This document shows positions 1 to 10,599 of a DNA stretch of 64,000 bases, in pieces. How positions within the stretch are numbered: position 1 is the stretch's first letter; each line of letters begins with the position of its first letter. The position numbers and the translations under genes were made by a program. Source of the stretch: Ceratothoa steindachneri (taxonomy: Eukaryota > Arthropoda > Malacostraca > Isopoda > Cymothoidae); assembly GCA_963969495.1 (NCBI GenBank), contig OZ018323.1:66406460-66470459 (forward strand), written 5' to 3'. Below the pieces are notes generated by a model. That model was not told the DNA's origin. It worked only from the letters and a program-made list of their open reading frames with translations, and searched no databases.

Positions 1-762
1 ATCAGACAGATCTCTCACTCCAGCACCCGGCAAACACACCCTCAAACCATTCAATCTACTTGCATTCAACTTCCTATCTAAATATCTAACTCGCGAATCA
101 CCCATCACAAGCACTTCAGTCAGACTCCTATTCCTAACCCCCACAGACCTAACTCCATCCCCACTCCTATTCTCATTCAAACTACCAGTCACTCGAACTC
201 CACCCCCACCCCCATCAGTCATATCACTTCCAGTTACTTCCTCTCTTAGGGCACTGAATCTATTAGTCAAGCTAATAGGATCTGTGTCCCTCTGACTCAC
301 ACACCTATTCTCCCCCTGGCTAACCACCTCAACAGAGGCAACCCTATTCTCACAAAGAACAGGAGAAGCCTCCCTAGCTTCATGTTTCCTAACCACTCTC
401 CACTGTCCCCCATCCTCACTAGGCCTATTTCTAACTAATCTAAGGGGGCTAACTTCACTATCACTAGAACTATCACATCCTACCTCCTCCACTGGCCCTC
501 TACCTTCACCTGAAACATCTAACTGGCCTACCTCACCACCTAACCTATTCCCAGCTCTAGGCCTAACACTAAGTTCGCTCCTGAGCTCAGCAACTAACCC
601 CTCCAGCCTACATATCCTGTCTAAATCCTGCCTTCTCATCCCCTCTAAATCTACAATGCATTCACGCAGCCCACATACAACACATGTATACCCCTCACCT
701 AATACACCACAACCAATGCATACATTCCGACACTCATGCTCACTTTCATCCCCAAACTCCAT
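1..762 (-). CDS. LINE ORF1 with Cys-rich N-terminus and SGNH-type domain, partial
   Basis: Reading from an ATG at 762 down to base 1, all 254 codons are open and the frame runs off the window edge. The N-terminus has a cysteine cluster (about residues 11-35, two CxxC pairs), followed by an acidic and serine-rich linker and then VLVMGDSRVRYLD, the GDS block of SGNH/GDSL esterases, about 30 residues before the edge. The same block layout occurs in the ORF1 proteins at 22.5-23.5 kb and 54.5-56.0 kb. CR1-group LINEs commonly carry an esterase-type ORF1. The catalytic Asp-His block would lie outside the window. Absence of stops suggests a young copy. Confidence 0.8.
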   Translation of the reverse strand, partial: MEFGDESEHECRNVCIGCGVLGEGYTCVVCGLRECIVDLEGMRRQDLDRICRLEGLVAELRSELSVRPRAGNRLGGEVGQLDVSGEGRGPVEEVGCDSSSDSEVSPLRLVRNRPSEDGGQWRVVRKHEAREASPVLCENRVASVEVVSQGENRCVSQRDTDPISLTNRFSALREEVTGSDMTDGGGGGVRVTGSLNENRSGDGVRSVGVRNRSLTEVLVMGDSRVRYLDRKLNASRLNGLRVCLPGAGVRDLSD

Positions 763-955
763 CACTTATTCAAACAAAGAAAGAATTTAAGTAGCAATAA
801 GAAATAAAAAAAGAAGAGCAACTTAGCTTTCGCTGATTGTGGTGAGAAAAAAAACAAAAAAACAAACAAACTATAGAAAAATCTGAAAAATAGATCAACA
901 GACTGAGAGCTCTATAAAACACGTGCTACCTGTTCGAAGGTCAGTTGAATAGTAG
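763..955 (-). other. Probable 5' leader of the minus-strand LINE
   Basis: This A/T-rich stretch lies directly upstream of the open ORF1 and ends where an unrelated plus-strand LINE relic begins. It contains A-rich runs (841-890) and no reading frame. It is read as the 5' untranslated region of the LINE from position only; no promoter motif was recognised. Confidence 0.4.
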
Positions 956-1039
956 TCATTAGGAAGAAATGTAGGAAGCAATTATAGTGAAATTAATTTA
1001 ACTCAAAATAATAATAAAATCGAAGAAAATTCTCTAGCT

Positions 1040-2146
1040 ATTATAAAATCAATAACAAATCTAGTAGAGAGAAAATAGGGCCTATTAAATATGAAGGTCT
1101 TGGGAAAGAATCTGATGAGAAAATAGTAGAAGTAATTTATGATCATTTTGCTTCAGCATTTACAGAAGAAAATCCGATCAGTTTAATTTGTGATAGTTCT
1201 AGGTCAGAGTAAGGGCTCATAATTAATGAATACTAATAAGGCATCTGACCCAGATGGTATTAACTCTAGATTACATAAAGAAGGTGTAGAAAGCATTGCA
1301 GTATCTCTTGAGAAGATATATACTAGATTACTTGAGTTTGAGAAATACCTAATGATTGGAAAATAGAAAATGTAGTGCCAATTTTTAAGAAGGGAAGTAA
1401 AGCGGACCCAAAAAACTTTAGACATGTAAGCTTAACATCTATAGTTTAAAATTCTTGAGAACGTAGTTAAGAAGAGTATTTGTGAGCATCTAGAAAGAGG
1501 TAATTAAATAAATGATGCTCAACATGGGTTTAGAGGTGATAGATCATGTTGAACAAACAAGCTGAACAATTAGATAAGAGAGAGAATGTTGATTTAATTT
1601 ACTTAGAATTTAGCAAAGCTTTTGATAAAGTTCCACACAAGAGACTAGTTCACGAATTAAAAATGCATGGGATATGTGGAAAACTTTTGAATTGGATAGA
1701 TGAATGGTTGAAAGACAGGAAACAAAGTATGGTACTGAATGGGTTGAGGTCATAGTGGAGGGACGTCATCAGTGGCGTACCTCAGGGATCAGTTCCAGGC
1801 CCATTATTATTTCTAGTTTATATAAATGATCTTAGGCAGGGTGTAAATCGGAAAGAGTCAATTTTTGCTGATGACACAAAATTGGCAACTGTATTAAATG
1901 AAGTTGAGGCTAATTTTAAAGTGCAGAGACTTAAATAAGTTATTAGGTTGGTCTTAAAAGTGGCAAATGAATTTTAACCTTAAAAAACTAAAGATATTAA
2001 AATGGAAAGAGATAAGAGAAATTAGCTATGAAATGGATGGGCATTGACTGAATGTAGTAGAGAATGAGAAGGACTTAGGAGTAGTAGTAGATAGGTCACT
2101 GAAGTTTTCAAAGCAGTGTACTTTCCTTCAAGAATATATGAACAAT
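1040..2146 (+). pseudogene. LINE reverse transcriptase remnant
   Basis: Broken frames give recognisable RT landmarks in order: ASDPDG (SPGPDG motif) near 1240, a palm segment FSKAFDKVPHKRL near 1612-1647, a [13 protein letters not shown] equivalent near 1775-1815, and a FADDTK equivalent near 1865. Frameshifts and stops separate them, so no protein is made. The copy stops at the edge of the foldback element at 2150. The palm wording matches the better preserved copy at 5.8-7.0 kb, so they are probably one CR1/L2-like family. Confidence 0.75.
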
Positions 2147-2149
2147 AAC

Positions 2150-4109
2150 AGAATCAGCATGTGCAAAATCAAAATGCAAAAATATACATAACCACACTGT
2201 CGTGGTCTAGCCGACTATATAATATAATATCTATTATCAGTATGAAGGGGAAGAGCTCAGGCTATTAAAGCGAACCGTCCAATGACTGAACGCTACGTTG
2301 ATGTGCGCATTAGAAAGGTCAGGTTAAGGCGCAGGGTCAATACGCTTAACTAATCAGGTCGAGTCCGAGGTTGGCGAAGTTTGAATAACGAGGCCGAGAG
2401 AATGACGTTCAGGTTAATTAAAGATAAACATAAGAAAATATAAATTTTATTTACAAATTAAAAATGATCAAAGTGATATAGCGGAAAATTAAAGGTTGGA
2501 TAATGATTTATCGTTACCGGTGGGAAAGTCTAATTTCTATTAATTTGTTTCGAGTTACCTGCTCAGATCCAAATGGGCTCACAAGATTAAAGGACGAAAA
2601 GGGGGGCTTACAGATCGCAGGGCGACAGCGACTTCAAGGAGGCTTGAGGGGAAGTAGGGGCTCGGCGAGACGACCTTGTCGGCGTCTTCAAAGGAGGGAT
2701 CTTCGTCAGGAGAAGAGTGGGAAGGAAGGGTACGGTCGGCACCTTACTTCCGGGGCTGTGAAGGCGTAAGCTCTAACCTTAGCTGGGGGTAGAGGGGAAT
2801 GCTAGAATCCTTGGCGATTCTTGGGAGAGATATGGCTACCTCAGGGTAACTTCGACGGGGCTGGGTATTCGAGGACTCGAAGGAGTAATCCGGTGCAGCT
2901 GCTTCAGAAGACGGCGGGGGCAGAGGCTTCCGTTTGACCATGGATGCTTTATCGGGGAAAGAGGTCGGGCCTTCGGTTGTGTACACACAAAAACACCGAC
3001 TTGGTACGAGGGATGTCTTCTTGAGAGCGAGCCTTGTTCTTTACTACTGTTCCAAGGCGGCTAAGGAAGGGGTTTCAAATATTGAAAGTCTCACCATGCG
3101 GGCGATGGGAAATAACCCCTACTTTGGGGAATTCCCAGGGGACAACTGAGGAGCCAAACTGTCGGCGATAAACAGTTCTTTTACCCCCTCTCTCTATCTC
3201 GCGGGGGAAACTGCTGGAATTTTCGACCGCGTAGGCGGTGTACTCCACACTCTACTTGGATCGTACGATGGGGAAGGGGGGGGGCATCTGGTCTTGCTTC
3301 GCCATGTGACTCTCGGTCGCGTGGGGTCTGGCTAACCACGTGGCTTCCAGCAACGTGCTAAGCATTACAAAGAAGGGGCAGAAAGGGTATGCTTCTACAA
3401 CGACAATATGTATATCTAAAGAAAGGCTTAAATGACTGGCAAGATTTATTGAGGTCGGAGAAAGAAGAAATTAAAGCAAAAAACAAGAAATCATATCAAA
3501 GAGATTATAGAAGAGCAAGGACTGGAAAAGGTGGGGAAAGAGAGAGAGAGAGCCAAAAGGGGGTGAGTGAATTGAAAGAAGTAAGTAAAAAAATGTAAAA
3601 AGGAGCCCTGTTACGTTCTTCTCTTCTAACAGTGCTCTCTTTTTACATATTTCTGTTAATAATCATCCCATTAATGGGAATTCTGCCAAATTCATTTATC
3701 ATTCAGAAGATTTTCTAAAAAGAAATATCGCAGAATGTTCCTTAATTAGTAGCTGTCCCAGCATGAATATTTCCCTTGGTCTGTTTAAACTTGATCCTTT
3801 AATCAAAAAATAGTAAATGAAATTATTTCCAATCGTAAATCTATGTTATCATAGTCTATTATTTTTTGTTTCATTTTTACTTAATTCTTTCATTCCCCCA
3901 TCTCTCTCTCTCTCTCTATCTTTCTCCCACCTTTTCCAGTCCGTGCTCTTCTATAATCTCTTTGATATGATTTCTTGTTTTTAGCTTTAATTTCTTCTTT
4001 CTCCGCCCTCTAAATCTTGCCAGTCACTTAAGCCTTTCCTTAGGGTTATTGTCGTTATTTGTGTGGTTATTTATATTTTTGTCGTTTGGATTTTGCACAT
4101 GCTGATTCT
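2150..4109. repeat. Foldback element with ~250-bp inverted arms, split in the left arm
   Basis: The two ends are inverted copies starting AGAATCAGCATGTGCAAAAT. The right arm is continuous (about 3862-4109). Its partner is in two pieces, 2150-2197 and about 3400-3600, separated by a 1.2-kb insertion. The arms enclose a unique centre of about 260 bp. I see no transposase, so this is a non-autonomous foldback or long-TIR element; no clear target duplication was found. Confidence 0.7.
2198..3399 (+). mobile_element. Solo-LTR-like insertion (TGTCGT family, copy 1)
   Basis: Begins TGTCGTGGTC, the same start as the solo LTRs at 10.6, 16.7 and 35.5 kb, with the same plan: an A/T-rich first half and a G/C-rich second half. 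The 3' boundary (TTCTACA) is deduced from where the interrupted arm resumes. Unlike the other copies, the flanks here (CACAC and ACGAC) are not a convincing target duplication, so the right edge is approximate. No internal retroviral genes are present. Confidence 0.6.
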
Positions 4110-4149
4110 CAAGATACCGTAGACTTCATTTAATTATTTATTGTATAAT

Positions 4150-5126
4150 TTAAAAATGAATGATTTCTGGTAATGTTTTAAATTGGGTCACAGAGTGGAT
4201 GAATAAAAGAAAGCAGAGAGTAGTACTAAATGGAGAAAAATCGCAATGGATGGATATTATTAGTGGGATACCTTAGGAATCTTTTGGGAGCCCCATTATT
4301 ATTCTTGATTTTACATTAACGAACTAAAAGTCGGGGTTAAAAGCAAAATGGTAATGTTTGCTGATAATGCAAATTACGCAGCTACTGGAGGGGGAGATCA
4401 TACAGGGAAATTTCACAATTCGAGTTATTTAGATAGACAGCTACATGAGTACATAAGTCGCAGATGAGATTCGACCTCAAGAAATGTAAGTTTTTGTCAT
4501 GGGAAACCAAAATAGGCGATTTAGTTATGAAGAAGAAGGTTGCTCATTGGACTCCGCTGAAGATGAAAGGATTTTGGAGTAGCAATAGATCGGTCATTGA
4601 GGTTCTCTAAGCAGCGTTTAGAGGCTAGAAATAAGGCAAATAGGGTATTAGGGTTTAAAAAAAATATCAATTATAAAAGTAAGGAAGTTATTATCAAGTT
4701 ATATAACTCGTATGTTAGGTAACAACTGGAATATTGTATTCAGGCATGGTTTCGACATCACAGGCAGGATATTAACATTCTGGAGTCAGTAGAGAAAAGA
4801 GCAACAAAAATGATACCTTCCTTGAGACTTTGATTATTTGGATAGGTTGAAGGCATTTAACATGTTTTCATTTGAAAGGAGGGCCTTAATTAAGGGGTAG
4901 CATGACCCAGCTTTTCTAAATGTTAAAGGAAATTTTTTGTTAGTAGGAGTCTGATGATAGGCTGAGGGGGTTCGTGATCGAAAATTAAAAAATCTAGATG
5001 TAAGCTGCACGTGAGGAAATATTTCACTAAGACTCGTGGATTCTTGGAATGCATTGCCGAGGGGTTGGTAAATAGCTCTAGTTTGACAGCACTCAAAGGT
5101 AAGCTAAACAAGTATATGTGGGAAGA

Positions 5127-5128
<2 letters not shown>
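4150..5128 (+). pseudogene. LINE reverse transcriptase C-terminal remnant
   Basis: Discontinuous frames show RQRVVLNG-type and GIPQ-type RT segments near 4210-4280, an ARNKANRVLGF-like thumb segment near 4625, and a C-terminal block with RGFLECIAEGLVNSSSL near 5035, equivalent to the WNSLP motif that ends CR1/L2-type RTs. The copy overlaps in coding content with the one at 1.0-2.1 kb, so it is a separate insertion and not its continuation. It ends directly at an AT microsatellite. Confidence 0.7.

Positions 5129-5218
<90 letters not shown>
5129..5218. repeat. (AT)n microsatellite
   Basis: About 45 uninterrupted AT dinucleotides between a LINE 3' end and repeat family R1. Confidence 0.97.
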
Positions 5219-5220
<2 letters not shown>

Positions 5221-5590
5221 TCACTAACTCTATAGTTTAAGAAGGGGATTTTTTTGAGTATTTGAATAAAAATTTCAACTTAATTTGGTTATGACTTGTG
5301 TTTTTTATCAAAGTTATTTCTAATCATTCTTTTATAATATCAAAAGCAAAATGGTGAAGTTCAGAAAGAAATATAAGTATCGAAATTTTGTGAATTTTTT
5401 AAAACCGAATTACAAATGGTTAAGTTCAGAAAATTTAGTTTAGAGTTCCTTTTTAAAGTTATTATAATTGGCGAAGTTCAGAAAATTTATAAAAATTTAA
5501 CCATGGCTGCTTTTTTTTATATTTTATATTTTAATCTTATTAGCGAAGGGCAAGCTTCCCCCGTAGGGGGGAGTGGCGAAGCCATTGCCT

Positions 5591-5591
<1 letters not shown>
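5219..5591 (+). repeat. Dispersed repeat family R1, plus-strand copy
   Basis: This ~370-bp unit matches 43061-43480 in reverse orientation along its length. Shared landmarks include CATGGCTGC/GCGGCCATGG, three spaced GAAGTTCAGAAA blocks and the end GTGGCGAAGCCATTGCC. The copy is bounded on both sides by AT microsatellites. It has no coding potential; family unidentified. Confidence 0.8.

Positions 5592-5647
<56 letters not shown>
5592..5647. repeat. (TA)n microsatellite
   Basis: About 28 TA dinucleotides directly following repeat R1, so R1 is sandwiched between two AT arrays. Confidence 0.96.
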
Positions 5648-5650
<3 letters not shown>

Positions 5651-5779
5651 TGGTTTTCTTACAGCAGAAGATGCATTTTATAGCTTCTTGATAACTTTCT
5701 AAGAGTTTTCATATGTACCGTCTAAAATATTTAAAAAAGAAATCACGTCTCAAGAACGCCAACTCTAGAGAGGGAGGGG

Positions 5780-6957
5780 TTAATCAGCGATGCTCAGCAT
5801 GGGTTTAGATCAGGTAGATCATGTTTGTCTAATTTACTAGACTTTCTGGAGTTTGTAACAAATCAAGTAGATAAGGGAGAGAATGTAGATGTAATTTACT
5901 TGGATTTTAGTAAAGCATTCGATAAGGTACCACATAGGAGACTAGTTCATAAATTAAAAATGATTGGGATATGTGGGGGTGATTCAAATTGGATAGCTGA
6001 GTGGCTGAAAGAGAGGAAGCAAAGGGTAGTGCTAAATGGTGTAAAGTCAGAGTGGAGGGATGTTATCAGTGGGGTTCCTCAGGGATCAGTTCTCGGTCCA
6101 TTATTATTTGTCATCTATATAAACGATCTTGGGGAGGCAGTTAATAATAAAGTGTCAATTTTTGCGGATGATACCAAATTAGCAGCTGTAGTTAAAGATA
6201 TTGATGATAATTTTAAAGTGCAGGGGGATTTAAATAAATTGTTATCCTGGGCACATAAGTGGCAAATGACTTTCAACCTTGATAAGTGCAAAGTTATTAA
6301 CATGGGAAAAGATAATAGAGAATTTAACTATGAAATAGATGGGCATTGGCTGAGCTCAGTAGAGGATGAGAAAGATCTAGGAGTAGTAATAGATAAGTCA
6401 TTAAGGTTTTCTAAGCACTGTATTGAAGCAAGAAATAGAGCAAATAGAGTGCTGGGTTTCATTAAGAGAAATGTCAGTTACAAAAGTAAGGAGGTTATTC
6501 TTAAACTCTATAACTCTTATGTTAGGCCACATCTAGAGTACTGTATACAGGCATGGTCCCCACATTTTAGACACGATATTAACCTTCTCGAGTCAGTGCA
6601 ACGGAGGGCAACAAAGATTATTCCTTCCCTGAGGCACCTTGAATATATAGAGATATACTGAGGGTATTAAATATGTTCTCGTTCGAAAGGAAGTGTGTGC
6701 GAGGGGATATGATTGAGCTCTTTAAAAAAATTTCTGGGATAGATAAATTGGATGTTAGCAAGTTTTTTGAGTTAGATGATGGAAATCGGACTAGAGGTCA
6801 CCACTTGAAAATTAAAAAGCAAGGGTGTAGGTTGGATTTAAGAAAATAAATTTTCACCAATAGAGTGGTAGACTTCTGGAACAAATTGCCGCGGAGGGTA
6901 GTAGGTAGTCCAAATTTAAATGTATTTAAGAGTAGGTTGGATGAGTTTATGGGGAGG
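5780..6957 (+). pseudogene. LINE reverse transcriptase, nearly intact, 5'-truncated
   Basis: A 278-residue open frame (5825-6661) covers the RT fingers and palm: [33 protein letters not shown] and the catalytic FADDTK. It continues through a thumb segment (RVLGFIKRN) and HLEYCIQAWSP. A single 1-nt frameshift near 6650 separates it from the C-terminal ~100 residues (VLNMFSFERK to LPRRVVGSP), which stop at 6977. The copy begins mid-RT, the usual 5' truncation from target-primed reverse transcription. Family: CR1/L2-like. It is the best preserved member of the family in the left part of the window. Confidence 0.85.
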
Positions 6958-6977
6958 GAAGGTTCTGATGGTTCCTA

Positions 6978-7315
6978 AGTTTTGTATATATTAATATTGT
7001 TTGTATATATCTATAGCTGCATGATTTAGTTCTTGACAAGCTTTGATTGGTGATACCCTTGTTTGTGGGCGCATCCTCTGGATGTAGTTTTCTTGGGAGT
7101 TTGGGTGCCTTAAAAAAGAGGCCGTTTGACTTGGATGACCTATGATGGGCCCTTGTGGCTTTTGTCATCTGTTATATTATATTATGGGAGACTTTGATTT
7201 TGTCTTCCCCTGGCGATGGTGCTTTTTGTGGGTGGGTTTTGACGGATTCGGATGACCTTTGATAGGCCCTTGTGGCTTTTGTCATCCGTGAAATTATGTT
7301 ATATTATGTTCATTC
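6978..7315 (+). repeat. LINE 3' UTR with a doubled 3'-end signature
   Basis: The signature GGATGACCTNTGATRGGCCC, then GTGGCTTTTGTCATC and a TTATATTATG-type tail, occurs twice (about 7130-7185 and 7247-7310). The same signature occurs at 9.0 kb (minus) and 63.8 kb (plus). A repeated terminus is expected of LINEs that prime on their own 3' end; doubling suggests tandem priming or two stacked insertions. Confidence 0.6.
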
Positions 7316-7684
7316 CATGTCGGTAGCTATATGCACCGCAACCTTTGATACATAGACGTGACATCACTACTATTTCTCAAAGAATAGTGCTAATTTTGTC
7401 ATTTTTTCTATTGTTTTTTCTGACATATGTGCCTTCAAATATATTTTCATTTTAAATTCAAAATTTTTAAACTGAAATTTATTTTTGCATTTTAATATTA
7501 GAAAATAGATTCAAATTCGCTCCTCTAAAGTTGTAAAATATCTACATCTATTTTGTATTTATTACTTGAACTTTTTTTTATATTTTTCAGTATAGCCCCA
7601 GACGATGACAATTTAAGTCGAAAGTTTCCTCGGGCCTATAATAAATAATAATAAGTTAAAATGATCTGCTACAATTAATTTCCC
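7316..7684. other. No gene or repeat recognised
   Basis: A/T-rich sequence without a supported feature, apart from a short AATAATAATAAT-like run at about 7640-7656 that could be a retroposon tail. Confidence 0.5.
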
Positions 7685-7768
7685 CATAAGAAATATTCAC
7701 ATATGAATTTTTTTAAAAAGTTATCAAGAAGCTATAAAATGCATCTTCTGCTATAAGAAGATGGTTAT

Positions 7769-8801
7769 ATAGTGAAGTAGACACGGACCGTACAAAAGGC
7801 CTTCTTGCCAAAATATGGGTTTGATTCAGTGTGTGACGTCTGATGTAATTTTTACGGGTTGCATTATAGACCACAGTGTTCGTGAATATTGCGTGATTTC
7901 CCTGGTTATGGTTTCAATGGTGAATATGATCAGTGTGAGGAAAAAATGAGGGTGATTTCATATCGGTCACCAGCGTGGGGATTTCTGTGTTTACAGTTTA
8001 CATAAAATGGCGCGTAGTACACGGTCAATACAAAATTTGGAAATGCGTGAAAATTATAGTAATGAAGATTTAGTTTTAAAACTACTGTATGTTGATCATA
8101 TAATATTGTTTTGTGTTTTAAATGTGAAAAAGCGACCAAAAAATAATAAAAATACAAGATATCAAAATGCAAAATTGGCCATATTTATCAATGTTAAATG
8201 ATGTTATTTGTGTTATTAATTTAACATTATTTTACGTTAGATGCAAGATTTAACTATATACTGCATTATTGCAGTAAGATGGGGATTTTACATTGCCTAA
8301 TGAGGTTATTTATATATATTTTTGCAATGATAAATAACGAGGGCTGTGCATTACTTGCTCAAAAATGTTCTATAAAATTAAGAAATTGATTATTTCTTAT
8401 ATTATTTTTGATACCTATGTAAAAATGTTGTAAAATAACAATTCTAACCTTTTTTTTATATTATGTCTTTTCCTAACATTTGTGTATCATTTAGTAATAG
8501 TAGACCCTCTAATTTCAGCTCTGGCATATCCCCCAAAATGACAAAAAAAATGGTATCAAAGGCTTATGAAGCGTGTCCTACATGGTCACGGTCCGTACAA
8601 AAACACATTTTTTCAAAATGAGATCATAAATCTGAACTGGTAAACATATTTCAAAATTCTATATGTAGAAAATAAAGGTATTTATGTGAGCTATCTGTTG
8701 AGCACTTTGGATTTCTGCTAACTTTAAAAATTTAGTTATGATGACCAAAAACCCAGTAGCAGGATGATCCGTGAAGTTTGCGTCTATCAATTCGTTTGCC
8801 A

Positions 8802-8802
<1 letters not shown>
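7769..8802. other. Unassigned A/T-rich interval with a paired motif
   Basis: No coding feature supported. The motif CACGGWCCGTACAAAA occurs near both ends (about 7784 and 8587) in the same orientation, which could mark a non-autonomous insertion, but nothing else confirms borders. Short frames at 7.9-8.2 kb have no family resemblance. Confidence 0.4.
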
Positions 8803-8899
<97 letters not shown>

Positions 8900-8900
8900 C
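8803..8900. repeat. (AT)n-(GT)n compound microsatellite
   Basis: About 38 AT units followed by about 10 GT units. Confidence 0.97.
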
Positions 8901-9014
8901 TTGCATGTTTGGGATCTTGTATTATAAACTCATTATGATAACGCAATCCAATTATCATGGAGGTGGCTTAATGGGTTTTAGATACTCTGACCGGGATGAC
9001 TTTGATAGACAAAT

Positions 9015-9085
9015 AAAATAACATAATTTAACAAATGACAAGAGCCACGAGGGCCTACAAGAGGTCATCCGAGTCAACAAACATC
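9015..9085 (-). repeat. LINE 3'-end fragment
   Basis: Read on the minus strand it gives GACTCGGATGACCTCTTGTA, the 3'-end signature seen at 7.1-7.3 and 63.8 kb, followed by an A/T tail. Only the last ~70 bp are present, so it is an extreme 5' truncation. Confidence 0.65.
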
Positions 9086-9680
9086 CCATAAAGTGCATCC
9101 ACAAGTTAGTGTCTTTTTTATCCTTTAGTTTTGTGTTATGTTATGATGTTTCTTCTACATGCCGCTACCACTGCACTGTAAATTACGTAACTTCGCATTT
9201 ACCCCCCCCCCCCCCCCCCGACTCTCCCGTTATATACGGCCGAGGCGAAATAAAATAAAAGAGAACTCGCTAAACACAAACTAGTATTACTGTAACATCA
9301 TTCTTGTACACTTTATAATACAGTAAACAGAATGAAATAATAAAAGTCTAAATCTACGCAATAAGCTTAAACATAGAGAGAAAAAATTACTACGCAGTTA
9401 ATATGAGAGAGACAAAGCATCTGCTATGACATTCTTTTTACTTTCAAGTGATCTGCCCTCAAATTATAACACTGCGTAACACGATTTTTTGTCTTTGGGT
9501 AGCAACTGTTATTTTCTATTTGCTTGTGTCTAGAATACATGAAAAAACACTGTTATTTCAAACTTTGCTTTTGTGTCCAGGATAATGATATTTATATTAA
9601 ATTTGCATATTCCCTCTGGAAGGAAGTGGCGAATTGGAACTTTCATTTGCCTTAGTTTCTCACCAGGCTATGATATACTA
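9086..9680. other. Unassigned; contains poly-C tract
   Basis: The only notable structure is an 18-base C run at 9202-9219. No coding frame or recognised repeat. Confidence 0.5.
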
Positions 9681-10594
9681 TAATAGGCTAATCTAGGCTA
9701 GAATATGCTAACTAGGCTACGATAGGATGAGTATACTAGGCTAGGCTCCAGTGAAAATATACAAGGGTATAATAGCATAGCATGCCCTATGCTGGACTAT
9801 ACTACGCTAAACTAAGCTAGATTATAGTGTACCATGCTAAGCTAGCATAGGCTAGGATAGGCTATGCTAGACTATGGTTGGGTGTCCTATGCCAAGATAT
9901 ACCATGCTAGAATAGGATAGAATATACTATGCTAAGGCTATACTATGGTAGACTAGTTTATACTATGCTAAGCTAGGTTAGGGTAAGGTAGGCTATGGTA
10001 GATAGGCTTTGCAAGCCTATACTATACTAGGTTAGGCTATGCTATACTATACTATTCTAGGCTATAATATGATAAGCTATACTATGGTAAGCTTTACTAT
10101 CATATATATACTAGGATGTACGAGGCTATGTTAGGCTAGGCTTTACTATAGTTTCTAGGCTAAGATAGGCTAGATTAGTCTAGGCTAAGTCATACTATGC
10201 CAGGCTAAGCTATAATATGTAAGGCTAGGCTATACTATGCTACTACGCTAGAGTATGATATGGTAAGTTCTACTATTATAGGGAATCATAGGCTAGACTT
10301 GGTTATACTAACCTAGGCTAGGCTAGACTAGGCTATACGATGCTAGGCTAGGCTATGCTATGACATAATCTACCCCATTATACTATGATATACTATACTA
10401 TGCTATGATATACTATGCTAGGCTAGGGTAGGCAGGATTTACTATGTTAACCAATCTAGGCTAGGCTTTATTATGTTAGGTGAGGTAATACTATGGTAGC
10501 CTATCCTACGGAAAGCTAGGTTTTTCGAGGCTATGCTATAAAATGTTATACTATTCTAGAGAATACTAGGCTATACTAGGAGAAACTATACTAC
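9681..10594. repeat. Degenerate CTAGGCTATACTATG minisatellite, left block
   Basis: About 0.9 kb built from irregular combinations of GGCTA, CTATACTATG and TAGGCTA words, with strong 5-10 bp periodicity and no fixed unit. The same word set resumes at 11939 after the solo LTR, so it was one array before the insertion. Confidence 0.85.
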
Positions 10595-10599
10595 ATATA

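Larger units (their letters stand above)
5648..7768. repeat. Inverted arms flanking a LINE
   Basis: The ~85-bp arm at 5648-5740 recurs inverted at about 7685-7768; both contain AGAAGATGCATTTTATAGCT. They look like terminal repeats of a non-autonomous element into which the LINE at 5.78 kb inserted. No transposase or clean target duplication was found, so two separate insertions of one short repeat remain possible. Confidence 0.55.

Noticed and set aside
2503..3149. Several 70-90 residue frames in the G/C-rich half of the first LTR
   Set aside because: They overlap on both strands and have no family resemblance.
5011..5649. Frames with long Tyr-Ile repeats at 5.0-5.2, 5.4-5.65 and 8.8 kb
   Set aside because: They are translations of AT microsatellites.
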